From the NCBI RefSeq assembly GCF_004000745.1, contig NZ_BILV01000007.1, forward strand, positions 62,001 to 126,000: a DNA stretch of 64,000 bases, written 5' to 3'. The position numbers and the translations under genes are program-made. This document shows, piece by piece, positions 9,313 through 19,151 of this stretch. How positions within the stretch are numbered: position 1 is the stretch's first letter; the number at the start of each line of letters is the position of its first letter. The DNA comes from Paenibacillus barengoltzii NBRC 101215 (GTDB taxonomy: Bacteria; Bacillota; Bacilli; Paenibacillales; Paenibacillaceae). A model generated the notes under the pieces. That model had not been told where the DNA came from and ran no database searches. It saw only the letters and a list, made by a program, of their open reading frames with translations.

Positions 9313-10818
9313 ATGCTGCGCATCGCGATTGTGGACGATGAGGCCTCGATTCGAGAAGGCTTGGGAAAAATGATCGGCAAAGAAAGCGGGAAGTTTGTGG
9401 TTGAAGGCTTGTTCCCCCATGGGCAAGACTTGTTGAACCGCCTGCTCCTTCGCCAAATCGAAATCGACGTAATCATTACCGATATTCGCATGCCTGTCGT
9501 GGATGGGCTGGAGTTGATCAAACAGGTCAAAGACCTGCGCCCGGACATCCGCTGCATCCTGATGAGCGGTTTTACCGATTTCGAGTACGCCAGACAGGCC
9601 CTGCGTTGTTCTGCGGTCGATTATTTGCTGAAGCCAATCAACAAAAAACAATTGTTCGCACTCTTGTACAACCTTGAGCAGGAACAAGCAGCCCGCCGCA
9701 GCAAGGAACAGTATCTCCGGATGGGCTTGCTGCTAACCTATCTCCAAAGCTCCCCCAGCTTATGCACCAAACTGCCGAAGCTGACTTTGCCTACCAATTC
9801 TTATTTCGTCCTCGTGCTCAAAGGTGTCGATCCCGTCACGCTACGCACCGGTCTCGACCGTCTGGGGACTGGCGATTCGCCAGCCTGGGATCTCGTTGAC
9901 ACGGAGGATCAAGCGCTTGCCCTTGTCTGCTACACCCCAGCGGAGCCGGAGGAAGCCGACATTCGCGGTTTTACCGACAGGCTAAGGGCGGGACTTCCCG
10001 CCTCGCGAATATTGGCCGGTTCGAGTTCGGCCTATCGGGACCCGGCCTGCTTAAGCCAAGCATACGCCGAGGCGAAACGCGCCTGTGAGCTTGGAGTCTA
10101 CGGCGAATCCGCCTGGAATTACCACCCGGTCACGGAACTTCCCGAGCGGGAGCCCAAGGCGGAAATCAGCGAATGGTTTGCCGGGTACCGCGATGAGCTA
10201 AGCCAGCAATTGCAGATTTTAGATATCGCCTGGACGACCGCTTGCTTGGAGCGCCTGTTTGAACAGCTCCGACAGAACCGGGCGTCGGTCGAACTCGTGC
10301 TGCTTGTTTGCCGACTGATGCTGGAAACGGCTGCGGCCGAACTGCACGAATGGAGCAAACTGCAAAGCCAGGCATCCGTCAAAATGCTGGAAACTAAGCT
10401 ATCCTCCTGCCTTCGCTTTCACGACATGCAGACGACGTTTATCGCCGAATTCACCGGCGTGCTGAAGCAAATCCGCGATGCCCGCCTGGCGCAGGCCGGG
10501 AAATCGGTGGAAACCGTCAAACGCTGGATCGCCGAGCATTACGACCAGCCCGCAGAACTGAGCCATCTGGCAAGCTTGGTGTATCTCACCCCGAGTTATC
10601 TCAGCAAACGGTTCAAGTCCGAAACGGGCATGACGATTACCGATTATTTGATCGAGGTACGCATCAAAAAAGCAAAGCAACTGCTTCGCCAGGCGAACGA
10701 CCTGAAAGTTCATGAAGTCGGCAGCGTCGTTGGTTATCCCGATCCCGCCTACTTCAACAAGCTGTTCAAACGCATTGTTGGCGTGACGCCAAATGAGTAT
10801 AAGCGGCTTTCGCAGTAG
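9313..10818 (+). CDS. YesN-type response regulator with AraC DNA-binding domain
   Basis: 501 residues: N-terminal receiver with the acidic pair VDDE, phospho-acceptor Asp57 in ITDIRMPVVDG and Lys107 in LLKPIN; a long linker; and a C-terminal double helix-turn-helix of the AraC family containing YLTPSYLSKRFKSETG and VGYPDPAYFNKLFKR. AAGGAGGGGATTCA precedes the ATG. As the last gene of the five-gene run, it most likely activates the 4.25-kb promoter. Confidence 0.92.
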   Translation: MLRIAIVDDEASIREGLGKMIGKESGKFVVEGLFPHGQDLLNRLLLRQIEIDVIITDIRMPVVDGLELIKQVKDLRPDIRCILMSGFTDFEYARQALRCSAVDYLLKPINKKQLFALLYNLEQEQAARRSKEQYLRMGLLLTYLQSSPSLCTKLPKLTLPTNSYFVLVLKGVDPVTLRTGLDRLGTGDSPAWDLVDTEDQALALVCYTPAEPEEADIRGFTDRLRAGLPASRILAGSSSAYRDPACLSQAYAEAKRACELGVYGESAWNYHPVTELPEREPKAEISEWFAGYRDELSQQLQILDIAWTTACLERLFEQLRQNRASVELVLLVCRLMLETAAAELHEWSKLQSQASVKMLETKLSSCLRFHDMQTTFIAEFTGVLKQIRDARLAQAGKSVETVKRWIAEHYDQPAELSHLASLVYLTPSYLSKRFKSETGMTITDYLIEVRIKKAKQLLRQANDLKVHEVGSVVGYPDPAYFNKLFKRIVGVTPNEYKRLSQ

Positions 10819-10842
10819 GATTTGAACCCGCCCGGCCTAATC

Positions 10843-11882
10843 TCATCTCCGCCCTTGGAACGAACGAAGCTGGTGCCGAAGGAACCCGGCCAGCACCACC
10901 AACCAGGCGGAGATGGCTATCACCACCATAAAGCGCGGAATCACAACCAAAAATGGCAAATCCAACGCCTGTGACAACTGATAGGTACTGGTTGTATACA
11001 TGGCCAGCGGGAATACCATTCCCCAAAACTGAGGGTCGTACATTAAAGGGTAACGATGGTAGACGTGTCGCCAAATCATCAGGATAAAAAGCAACGGAAT
11101 CCACCAGCTGCCGGTAATCCAGAAGAATAAAGTAAATCCCCGCAAAAAGGGAACCAGCTCAGTTAAAAACGACCATTTCGCGGCATGCAGCATCAAGGTG
11201 GAGCCTGCCAGAGTTGTAATCGCGACCGCCCCCATATTGATCCAATAGGGTGGTGTCAATGCGGCATACTTCAGGTCGACGAAGGTGAACCGGTAGAAAA
11301 TTAACGTGATGATGTTCAAGTACAGCATGCATCCCAGCAAATACATACATAACGTAAAAAACAGCACGACCTCACGGCCATCCGTCAGAAAGGAAGAGAT
11401 CAGCGTGCCCAGAATGGAAACGGATTGGGTGGCGACAGCGGCAATTAACCAAGCGCCGTTAATGCCTTCGGCCAGGGTCGGCTTCTCTTTTCTTACCGTA
11501 ACTGCCGTAAAGAAGGTGTACATAATGACAACCCAAAGTGAGATGCCAAAACCCATAACCCGGTTGCAACGGTTCCGTTATGCGCGACTATAACCCATTG
11601 GCTGCCGTATACACAGGTTGCGGCCGTGCACGTGAAAAAGCCGGGGCCTTGACTATGGCTCGTCAAATCTGCCCGTACCCGCGGGAAATATTTAAATAAG
11701 CGAATCAAGGTGAGAATCGACAAGGTGACATAAATGCAGGTGTTCAGGTAGAGCAGAATCTTGGGAGCAAGCGGAATCTTCAGCAGTTCCATCGCAATCG
11801 ATAAGGCCCCGGTAGCCATCGCCATGGAAAAATACCCCGGAAATAAACTTTCGATCTTCTCCTCCATTACCTTCCACAGCAT
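10843..11882 (-). pseudogene. TDT-family (tellurite resistance/dicarboxylate) transporter, frameshifted
   Basis: Two overlapping minus-strand frames make one TDT protein of about 345 residues. The first (from the ATG at 11882, MLWKVMEEK) gives LFPGYFSMAMATGALSIA through NGTVATGLWVL. The second continues with ISLWVVIMYTFF to RSFQGRR at 10843. They join cleanly if one G is restored in the short G run at about 11545-11547. TDT proteins have ten membrane spans and export C4-dicarboxylates, sulfite or anions (MAE1, TehA, SLAC1). As it stands translation would stop soon after the fourth span. It could be a real mutation or a single-base error in the assembly. The start codon is uncertain. Confidence 0.75.
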
Positions 11883-12100
11883 GAACCATCCCCGCCTCTG
11901 CAGACTTAGCCCCTGCCACGGATCGAGCAGCAGGAACCCTAGTCTCAATTTAGCACGATGAGAATCTGCGGCTTTGTGACTCTGCTAACCCCAACCCGAG
12001 GAATCCTCTCAAATCCATCATTATCATTTATGGCGAATCATAGTATGATGATGTCGAAGTTCCTCTCTTTTTTGAACCGTTCTTATGAAAGGGGTTTCAT

Positions 12101-13099
12101 ATGAAGAAGATTTGGATCGTCTACTTGCTTCTCTTCGCTTGCTTCGCGTTATACGTGCTCGATTACCGCTCCCAGATTCGGATGAACGACGAATGGAGTT
12201 CCGGGGGCCTTCGGGGTTCCATTGATGAGAAATACGTGATGGTGACGTTTCAAATGGGCATTGACTATTGGAAAAGCGGGCTGAAAGGCTTCGAAGACGC
12301 AGCGCAGGCGCTGAACGTCTCCGTGGAATACCGCGGCTCCACCCAGCGCGATATTCACGAGCAAATTACGGTGCTGGAGCAGGCCATCGCGAAAAAACCG
12401 GCCGGCATCGCGATCTCCGCGATTCATCCGACCGAACTCACCGCCACGATTAACAAAGCCGTTGACGCCGGCATTCCGGTCGTCTTGTTTGATTCCGATG
12501 CCCCCGGCAGCCGCGCCTTTTCCTTCCTTGGCACCGACAACTATTCCGCCGGCGTGGAGGCCGCCCGAAAAATGGCCGAGCTCACCGGCGGACGCGGGGA
12601 GGTCGCCATCGTCACCGTGCCGGATCAGCAAAATCATCAGGAACGCACCGAAGGTTTTACCGACACCATTACGCAGGAATTCCCCAACATGCACATTGTC
12701 GCCACCAAAAACGGTAAAGGCGATGAGCTCTACTCCCGGCAAGCGGCGGAGGAAGTCCTGCGCGACTTCCCTGACATCGCCGGTATATTCACCACCGAAG
12801 CGAATGGCGGTATCGGTGTTGCGGAGGCCGTCAAGGCCGTTAGCTTGGCGTCCTCCGGCCCGAAGATCATCAGCTTCGACACCGATAAAGGCACCTTGGA
12901 CTTGGTCAAAAGCGGAGATATCGCCGCCACGATGGCCCAGGGCACCTGGAACATGGGGTATTGGTCGCTGCAGCTGCTCTTTTCGTTGAAGCATGATTCG
13001 GAAGAAGCTTCGCATCCCGGCCCTCGCGTTCCCCAACGCGTGGATACCGGCATCACCGTCGTTACACGACAGAATGTGAATGATTACTATGCGAAATAG
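12101..13099 (+). CDS. Membrane-anchored sugar-binding protein, probable sensor partner
   Basis: 332 residues. An N-terminal hydrophobic segment (about 3-20) without a convincing lipobox precedes a periplasmic-binding-protein type I domain (RbsB/XylF family): VMVTFQMGIDYWKSGLKGFEDA, ISAIHPTELTATINKAVDAGIPVVLFDSD. GAAAGGGG lies just before the ATG. The gene overlaps the next kinase gene by 20 bp and a separate transport binding protein is encoded at 16428, so this one is likely a sensor. Known precedents are XylFII, which binds xylose and the LytS kinase in Clostridium beijerinckii, and ChvE-VirA in Agrobacterium. The sensing role is inferred from gene order. Confidence 0.8.
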   Translation: MKKIWIVYLLLFACFALYVLDYRSQIRMNDEWSSGGLRGSIDEKYVMVTFQMGIDYWKSGLKGFEDAAQALNVSVEYRGSTQRDIHEQITVLEQAIAKKPAGIAISAIHPTELTATINKAVDAGIPVVLFDSDAPGSRAFSFLGTDNYSAGVEAARKMAELTGGRGEVAIVTVPDQQNHQERTEGFTDTITQEFPNMHIVATKNGKGDELYSRQAAEEVLRDFPDIAGIFTTEANGGIGVAEAVKAVSLASSGPKIISFDTDKGTLDLVKSGDIAATMAQGTWNMGYWSLQLLFSLKHDSEEASHPGPRVPQRVDTGITVVTRQNVNDYYAK

Positions 13100-15014
13100 A
13101 TATCGTCAGCGATCCTGGGAAATCCGTCGTTTTTCACTGAACAACTTACCTATCCGCTACAAACTCATTGTCCACTTTATGTTGATCAGCATCCTTCCCT
13201 CAATCGGGCTAGGCGTGCTGACGAATTGGACCGTCGACCGCATTATCGAACGCCAGATTACGAACAATACGCTGCAGTTAATCGGCAAGGTGAACCGGTC
13301 GTTGGAGACGTACGTGGAGAATTTGCAAAACATGACGTTCTTCATCTCCTTTAACTCAGACGTGCTGCAGTTTCTCGAAAACAACAACGAGGCGGAACGT
13401 ATCTTATCGGCACCTTCAGTCCAAACACCTCCACGAACAACAACACCGCCAGATACCGATCATTACGAAATTCGCAAGTTTCTGCAAGGCTTCACCACCT
13501 TGTATTCAGAAGTTGCAGGCATTCTCATCGTCAACAGCCGCGGTGAATATATCAGCAATGAAATGTATGCACGCACCTCAGACAACTTGACCCAGGAGGA
13601 ATGGTATCAAGAGGCGGTCCGCAATAAAGGCATCTTCAAGATCCTCGGTCATCCGCGAAACCGCAACGTCACGACGCATGTCAACTACAAGGATAGTGAA
13701 GTCGTCTCCGCCGTAAGGGCGATTCTCGACCCCGAAACCCAGCAAGTCAAAGGTGTCGTCTTAATCGACCTCAAGCTGCGAGTCATAGCCGAGACCGCTC
13801 AGGATGTCCGGTTGGGGAAAACGGGCTATCTCACGGTGGTGGACGGCAACGGGGAACTCATCTATTCCCCGCCAGCCCCCTACATCAATCGCATCCCGCT
13901 GGAGCGGCTGGGTCAGGACGGCTCCGGAACTTACGCAGAACGGGTAGGCGGCCGTGATTTGCAGTTCATCTACCGACATTCGCCGTTTACCAACTGGACG
14001 ACCGTGGGCGTCTTTTCCATGGCGGAGTCTGCTACAGAAATGCGAGAAATTCGTTTTTACGTGGTTAGCTTTGTGTTTATCGTCTGTTTGCTGGGGATGA
14101 CGGCCTCCTTCTATCTGGCTCACACGATTTCCAGGCCGATCGGGCAGCTGGCCTCCTTTATGCAAAAAGCCCAGTCCGGCGATCTGACGATTCGCCACTG
14201 GAGCGACCGTTCCGACGAAATCGGCCTGCTTGGCCGCCGCTTCAACGCCATGCTGCAGCAGATCCATCGCCTGCTCTCGCTGACCGAATTGCAGGAGCGT
14301 CAGAAGCGGGAGGCGGAGCTAAGAAGCCTGCAAGCGCATATTAAGCCGCATTTTTTGTACAACACGCTGGATACCATTCATTGGATGGCCCGCCGCAACG
14401 GCTCGGAGGATATCGCGGAAATGGCAGAGTCCTTGTCGAAGCTGTTTCGGATCGGCCTGAGCAAGGGGAATGACATCATCCCCCTAAATGATGAAATCGA
14501 GCATGTGCGCAGTTACTTGCATATTCAACACGTCCGTTATCAGAGCAAACTCGATTACTCACTGCACATCGCTCCGGAAATTCGCGGCGTCTATGTGTTG
14601 AAGCTGATCCTTCAGCCGATCGTGGAAAATGCCATCTACCATGGCATCAAAGAACGCCGGGGGCCGGGCCGCGTGGTCATCGAAGCCGCTGAAGATAGCG
14701 GCATGTTGGTAATCACCATCCGGGATGATGGCAAAGGCATTCCACCGGATAAGCTGGCACGCCTGCAAAAAGAACTACAGGCCGCGGGTACCCCGGATGG
14801 CCGGGAAAAGAGCGCTGAACCGGCAGGGACATCCGGCACAGGCGAAGGAGGCCAAGGTTACGGGATGCTGAATGTGCAAGCACGGATTGCTTTGACATTC
14901 GGCTCGAAATATGGTCTGACAATCCAAAGCGAGGAAGGTCGAGGAACGGTCGTTACGGTCACCCACCCGATCATTCGGGATGAACAAACCCGCCTTAGGA
15001 GGATTGAATCATGA
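13080..15014 (+). CDS. YesM/LytS-type sensor histidine kinase
   Basis: About 644 residues: membrane span near 28-48, extracellular cache-like region, second span near 325-347, HAMP about 348-400, His_kinase domain with His424 in AHIKPHFLYN, and HATPase_c with ENAIYHGIKERRG and IRDDGKGI. The start overlaps the binding-protein gene; ATG 13080 or 13089 are both possible and neither has a clear ribosome site, so translation is probably coupled. It should form a sensing complex with the upstream binding protein and phosphorylate the regulator whose start overlaps its stop. Confidence 0.88.
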   Translation: MITMRNRYRQRSWEIRRFSLNNLPIRYKLIVHFMLISILPSIGLGVLTNWTVDRIIERQITNNTLQLIGKVNRSLETYVENLQNMTFFISFNSDVLQFLENNNEAERILSAPSVQTPPRTTTPPDTDHYEIRKFLQGFTTLYSEVAGILIVNSRGEYISNEMYARTSDNLTQEEWYQEAVRNKGIFKILGHPRNRNVTTHVNYKDSEVVSAVRAILDPETQQVKGVVLIDLKLRVIAETAQDVRLGKTGYLTVVDGNGELIYSPPAPYINRIPLERLGQDGSGTYAERVGGRDLQFIYRHSPFTNWTTVGVFSMAESATEMREIRFYVVSFVFIVCLLGMTASFYLAHTISRPIGQLASFMQKAQSGDLTIRHWSDRSDEIGLLGRRFNAMLQQIHRLLSLTELQERQKREAELRSLQAHIKPHFLYNTLDTIHWMARRNGSEDIAEMAESLSKLFRIGLSKGNDIIPLNDEIEHVRSYLHIQHVRYQSKLDYSLHIAPEIRGVYVLKLILQPIVENAIYHGIKERRGPGRVVIEAAEDSGMLVITIRDDGKGIPPDKLARLQKELQAAGTPDGREKSAEPAGTSGTGEGGQGYGMLNVQARIALTFGSKYGLTIQSEEGRGTVVTVTHPIIRDEQTRLRRIES

Positions 15015-16252
15015 GCGGAACCTACTCAGAAACTCATTGGAGAGTACTCATCGCCGACGATGAATGCATTATTCGCGAAGGGATACGCGATAGCGTGGAC
15101 TGGGAAAGCTTACGCCTTACGGTAGTAGCTGAAGCCGAGGATGGCGAGGAGGCGCTGGAGAAGGCGATTCAGCACGACGTCCATATCATGCTCGTTGATC
15201 TCAACATGCCGATCATGGACGGGATTGAACTCATGAAGCAGGTGCGTGAGCGGCTGCCGAACTGTAAAATCGTCATTATCACCGGCCATGACGAGTTTGC
15301 ATACGCCCAGAAGGCAATTCGCCTTCAAGTCAAAGATTACATCCTGAAGCCGGCCAATCCCGCGCAGTTAGAGAAAGTTCTGCGACAAGTGCGCGGAGAG
15401 CTGGAGGAAGAAGCATCCAAACAGCAGCAATGGCAGCAGGCCTCGCAACAGCTGTCCCGCAGTTATCCGCTCCTGAGGGAGCGATTTTGTCAGCAATGGC
15501 TGGACGGGGGCATGACCGCAGATGAAATCGCCGAGCAGCTGCGGTTCTTACAGCTGCCGGACGCTTGCCCGGATTGGCTGGGCGTGATCCGGTTGCCTGA
15601 ACCCGCTGCTTCGCCTGCTTTGTTCAAAGAAGACGAGCGGCAGTTGTATGGATTTGCGGTCGAGAATATCGCCGCGGAAGTGCTCGCTCCCTATCCCAAA
15701 ACGATCTTCCGAGACCCCTTCGGCCTCATCGTTGTCCTGCTGTGGGGCGTGGAAGCTGAAGCCGATTTTCACCGCATTGAAACCTTGGTGCGAACCCACT
15801 TAAAAATCGCTGCCGAGGTGTATTTGGCCGAGGGCGCTGGTGATGTGCTGGAGCTTCCTTCCGTATACCGGAAAGCGAAGTCCGCCGTAAACAAGGAGAA
15901 CGCCGTTTCCCCGCTGGTGCGCCGGGCCAAACAATATATGCTGGAGTATTTCGGCGACAGCGGGCTGACGCTGGAAGCGATGGCGCAAGCCCTGCAAACT
16001 TCCCCGGCTTATTTAAGCCGCATGATTAAGCAGGAGCTGGGCACCACGTTTAACAGCTATTTGACGCAGCTCCGCATCCGTCGGGCGAGCCGCTTGTTAA
16101 TCTCCACCGAGCTCACAGTAGCTGAAATCGCCGAGCAAGTCGGCTACGAAACTCAGCACTATTTCAGCACGGCGTTCAAGCGCGCGACCGGCCTCTCTCC
16201 ACTGCAATACCGCAAAGGCGCATTTGAACATGAAGATGCTCAAGGGGAGTAA
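15011..16252 (+). CDS. Response regulator with AraC DNA-binding domain
   Basis: 413 residues: receiver with ADDE, Asp63 in LVDLNMPIMDG and Lys113 in ILKPAN; C-terminal AraC domain with TSPAYLSRMIKQELG and VGYETQHYFSTAFKRATG. Its ATG overlaps the kinase stop (ATGA), and a ribosome site (TAGGAGGA) sits inside the kinase gene. An intrinsic terminator begins within its last codons, so the sensing module and the transporter are separate transcripts. Its probable target is the promoter of the transporter at 16.4 kb. Confidence 0.9.
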   Translation: MSGTYSETHWRVLIADDECIIREGIRDSVDWESLRLTVVAEAEDGEEALEKAIQHDVHIMLVDLNMPIMDGIELMKQVRERLPNCKIVIITGHDEFAYAQKAIRLQVKDYILKPANPAQLEKVLRQVRGELEEEASKQQQWQQASQQLSRSYPLLRERFCQQWLDGGMTADEIAEQLRFLQLPDACPDWLGVIRLPEPAASPALFKEDERQLYGFAVENIAAEVLAPYPKTIFRDPFGLIVVLLWGVEAEADFHRIETLVRTHLKIAAEVYLAEGAGDVLELPSVYRKAKSAVNKENAVSPLVRRAKQYMLEYFGDSGLTLEAMAQALQTSPAYLSRMIKQELGTTFNSYLTQLRIRRASRLLISTELTVAEIAEQVGYETQHYFSTAFKRATGLSPLQYRKGAFEHEDAQGE

Positions 16253-16266
16253 TCTCCCCTTTTTTT
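16242..16266 (+). terminator. Intrinsic terminator ending the sensing module
   Basis: A perfect 8-bp stem AAGGGGAG/CTCCCCTT with a TAAT loop, followed by a T run. The stop codon of the response regulator lies in the loop. Confidence 0.9.
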
Positions 16267-16297
16267 GCGCAATCCCCCTCTCTTAGCCCCCTGGTTT

Positions 16298-16347
16298 AGA
16301 GTCAATCCCTCCGATAAAGGTTCGATTTTTATAAAAAGAGTCAAATC
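16298..16347 (+). promoter_or_regulatory. Direct repeats upstream of the monosaccharide transporter
   Basis: AGAGTCAATC at 16298-16307 and AGAGTCAAATC at 16337-16347 repeat at a 39-bp interval, about 30-80 bp upstream of a TATACT -10 (16378-16383) that has no good -35. Such spacing suits binding of an AraC-type activator, most simply the regulator encoded just upstream. The assignment is inference. Confidence 0.4.
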
Positions 16348-16389
16348 ACTGTAAATACGTCCTCCCCCTTCGCTTGCTATACTCCGAAC

Positions 16390-16403
16390 TGTAAGCGCAT
16401 TCA
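16390..16403 (+). promoter_or_regulatory. cre-like site before chvE-type gene
   Basis: TGTAAGCGCATTCA agrees with the CcpA operator consensus at 13 of 14 positions (A for T at position 10) and lies just downstream of the candidate -10, the same layout as the perfect cre at 4263. Confidence 0.65.
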
Positions 16404-16427
16404 TTTCGAGTATAGGGGGAATCGACT

Positions 16428-17522
16428 TTGAAGAAGGTAACGGCCATTTTACTTGCTTTGGTGATGGTTTTCGCCCTCGCTGCTTGCGCCAACGGCGGAA
16501 ACGGCAGCAGCAGCGGATCGGGCAACAGCGAGAAAGGAACGATTGGTATTGCGATGCCGACGAAATCGTCCGAACGCTGGGTGAACGACGGGAACAATAT
16601 GGTCAAGGAGTTTAAGGCTCTTGGCTATGGCACGGACCTGCAATACGGAGAAGACGTCATCGAAAACCAGGTGTCACAAATCGAAAACATGATCACGAAA
16701 GGCGTAAAAGTCCTTGTCATTGCGGCGATTGACGGCGGCTCCTTAACTGACGTGCTGCAAAAAGCCCACGATCAAGGCATACAAGTCGTCGCCTACGACC
16801 GCTTGATCATGAACAGCGAGTACGTCGACTACTACGCCACCTTCGATAACTTCAAGGTGGGTGTGCAACAAGCCTCCTACATCGAGGAAAAGCTGGGTCT
16901 TAAGGAAGGCAAAGGCCCGTTCAATATCGAGCTGTTCGGGGGCTCTCCGGACGACAACAATGCCTACTTCTTCTATGACGGTGCCATGTCCGTGCTGCAG
17001 CCGTACATCGATTCCGGCAAGCTCGTCGTACGCAGCGGTCAAACCAAGATGGAGCAAATCGCCACGCTGCGTTGGGATGGCGCAACCGCCCAGGCCCGCA
17101 TGGATAACTTGCTGAGCGCTCACTATACCACGGAAAATATCGACGCCGTGCTCTCTCCTTATGACGGAATCAGTATCGGTATCCTGTCCTCGCTCAAAGG
17201 TGTCGGCTACGGCTCCGGAAGCAAACCGATGCCGATCGTAACCGGCCAGGATGCTGAGCTGGCATCGGTCAAATCGATCCTTGCTGGAGAGCAAACCCAA
17301 ACCGTCTTTAAGGATACCCGCGAGCTGGCGAAAAAAGCAGTCTCTATGGTTCAAAGCATTCTGGAAGGTACAGAAGCCGAAGTCAACGACACGAAGACCT
17401 ATGATAACGGCGTGAAGGTTGTTCCTTCTTACCTGCTCGAACCGGTCTCGGTCGACAAGGAGAATGTGGAACAAGCGCTCGTCGACACCGGCTATTACTC
17501 CAAGGAAGATCTGGGACTCTAA
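16428..17522 (+). CDS. chvE: Multiple-monosaccharide ABC transporter binding protein (ChvE family)
   Basis: 364 residues, a lipoprotein with the lipobox ALAAC. The mature part closely follows Chv[77 protein letters not shown] and a C-terminal [20 protein letters not shown]. ChvE-type proteins bind arabinose, xylose, galactose, glucose and related sugars. The start is TTG at 16428, eight nt after AGGGGGA. It is the first gene of a complete importer (binding protein, ATPase, permease). Confidence 0.9.
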   Translation: MKKVTAILLALVMVFALAACANGGNGSSSGSGNSEKGTIGIAMPTKSSERWVNDGNNMVKEFKALGYGTDLQYGEDVIENQVSQIENMITKGVKVLVIAAIDGGSLTDVLQKAHDQGIQVVAYDRLIMNSEYVDYYATFDNFKVGVQQASYIEEKLGLKEGKGPFNIELFGGSPDDNNAYFFYDGAMSVLQPYIDSGKLVVRSGQTKMEQIATLRWDGATAQARMDNLLSAHYTTENIDAVLSPYDGISIGILSSLKGVGYGSGSKPMPIVTGQDAELASVKSILAGEQTQTVFKDTRELAKKAVSMVQSILEGTEAEVNDTKTYDNGVKVVPSYLLEPVSVDKENVEQALVDTGYYSKEDLGL

Positions 17523-17617
17523 ACATCATTAACTTGTGGTGACCGGCATAGCGGCGGACGCGGATTCGGGCGGCCGTCGCTATGCACGTACCGTGAGTGA
17601 AAGGCCAGGTGACGCAT

Positions 17618-19147
17618 GTGAGCAATACAATTTTGGAAATGCGGGGCATTACGAAGACGTTCCCGGGGGTCAAGGCGCTCAGCAATGTCAACCTCAAGGT
17701 CAGATCCGGAGAAATCCACGCCCTGTGCGGGGAGAACGGGGCTGGTAAATCGACATTGATGAAGGTGCTGAGCGGGGTTTATCCGCATGGCTCTTATGAA
17801 GGCGAGATCTTATTCGAGGGCAAGGTCTGCGAATTCAAAGATATTAAAGAAAGCGAGCAGCTGGGGATCGTCATCATCCATCAGGAGCTGGCGCTGATCC
17901 CTTATCTCTCCATCGCGGAGAACATTTTTCTTGGGAATGAACAGAGCAAGCACGGATTGATCGACTGGAACGAAACAACGGTCAAAACCAAAGCGTTGCT
18001 GAAGCGGGTCGGCTTAAACGAATCCCCGGCCACGCGCGTTTTGGAGCTGGGTGTCGGCAAGCAGCAGCTGGTGGAAATCGCCAAAGCCTTATCAAAACAG
18101 GTCAAACTGTTAATTTTGGACGAACCCACAGCCGCATTGAACGAAAATGACAGCGAAAACCTGCTGGAGTTGATCCTCGAGCTGAAGAAACAAGGCATCA
18201 CCTCCATCATCATTTCGCACAAATTAAACGAAATCAGTAAGGTTGCCGATTCGATCACCATACTCCGGGATGGCCGGACGATTCAGACCCTGGATATGAA
18301 AGCCGATCAGGTGACCGAAGATCTCATCATCAAGGGCATGGTTGGCCGCGATCTCACCCACCGCTATCCGGAACGGGTTCCCCGGATCGGTGAAGTGATC
18401 TTTGAAGTCCGGGGTTGGGAGGTCACCCATCCGCAGCAAGAGGATCGTAAAGTACTCGACGATATCAATCTCAATATCCGCCGCGGAGAGATCGTTGGGA
18501 TCGCCGGCTTGATGGGTGCTGGCCGAACCGAACTGGCGATGAGCTTATTCGGCCGATCCTATGGACGACACATTAAAGGTCAGCTGTTCCTCCACGGCAA
18601 AGAGGTCCGATTTAACGACATCAGTCAAGCGATTAAGCATGGCGTCGCTTATGTCACCGAAGACCGCAAACAATACGGTTTAATTTTGATCGACGATATC
18701 AAACGCAACATCTCGCTGGCTTCGTTAAAGAAGTTGTCCCGCCGCGGCGTGATCAATGAACGGGAGGAAGTGCTGGTCGCGGAGGAATATCGGAGCAAGC
18801 TGAACATTAAAACACCCAGCATTTTGCAAAAAACGGTCAACCTGAGCGGCGGCAATCAGCAGAAAGTCGTCCTCAGCAAGTGGATCTTCGCACAACCGGA
18901 AATCTTGATTCTCGATGAGCCAACGCGCGGCATTGATGTCGGAGCCAAATATGAAATTTATTCGATCGTCAATCAATTGGCGGACGAGGGCAAGGGCATT
19001 TTGTTCATCTCCTCAGAGCTTCCGGAGATTCTCGGGATGTGCGACCGCATCTACGTCATGAGCGAGGGCCGGATCACCGGAGAAGTGCTGCGCGAGGACG
19101 CCACCCAGGAAGTGTTGATGAAATCCATGACTCGAGGCAGGGGGTAG
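17618..19147 (+). CDS. mmsA: Multiple-monosaccharide ABC transporter ATP-binding protein
   Basis: A double-cassette CUT2 ATPase of about 509 residues. The first half has Walker [10 protein letters not shown], the signature [14 protein letters not shown] and Walker [12 protein letters not shown]. The second half has the degenerate Walker [10 protein letters not shown] usual in this family, the signature [14 protein letters not shown] and [19 protein letters not shown] prefer the GTG at 17618 because AGGTGA lies 5 nt upstream; an in-frame GTG at 17597 has no ribosome site. It energises uptake through the permease encoded 4 bp downstream. Confidence 0.9.
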   Translation: MSNTILEMRGITKTFPGVKALSNVNLKVRSGEIHALCGENGAGKSTLMKVLSGVYPHGSYEGEILFEGKVCEFKDIKESEQLGIVIIHQELALIPYLSIAENIFLGNEQSKHGLIDWNETTVKTKALLKRVGLNESPATRVLELGVGKQQLVEIAKALSKQVKLLILDEPTAALNENDSENLLELILELKKQGITSIIISHKLNEISKVADSITILRDGRTIQTLDMKADQVTEDLIIKGMVGRDLTHRYPERVPRIGEVIFEVRGWEVTHPQQEDRKVLDDINLNIRRGEIVGIAGLMGAGRTELAMSLFGRSYGRHIKGQLFLHGKEVRFNDISQAIKHGVAYVTEDRKQYGLILIDDIKRNISLASLKKLSRRGVINEREEVLVAEEYRSKLNIKTPSILQKTVNLSGGNQQKVVLSKWIFAQPEILILDEPTRGIDVGAKYEIYSIVNQLADEGKGILFISSELPEILGMCDRIYVMSEGRITGEVLREDATQEVLMKSMTRGRG

Positions 19148-19151
19148 ACCG

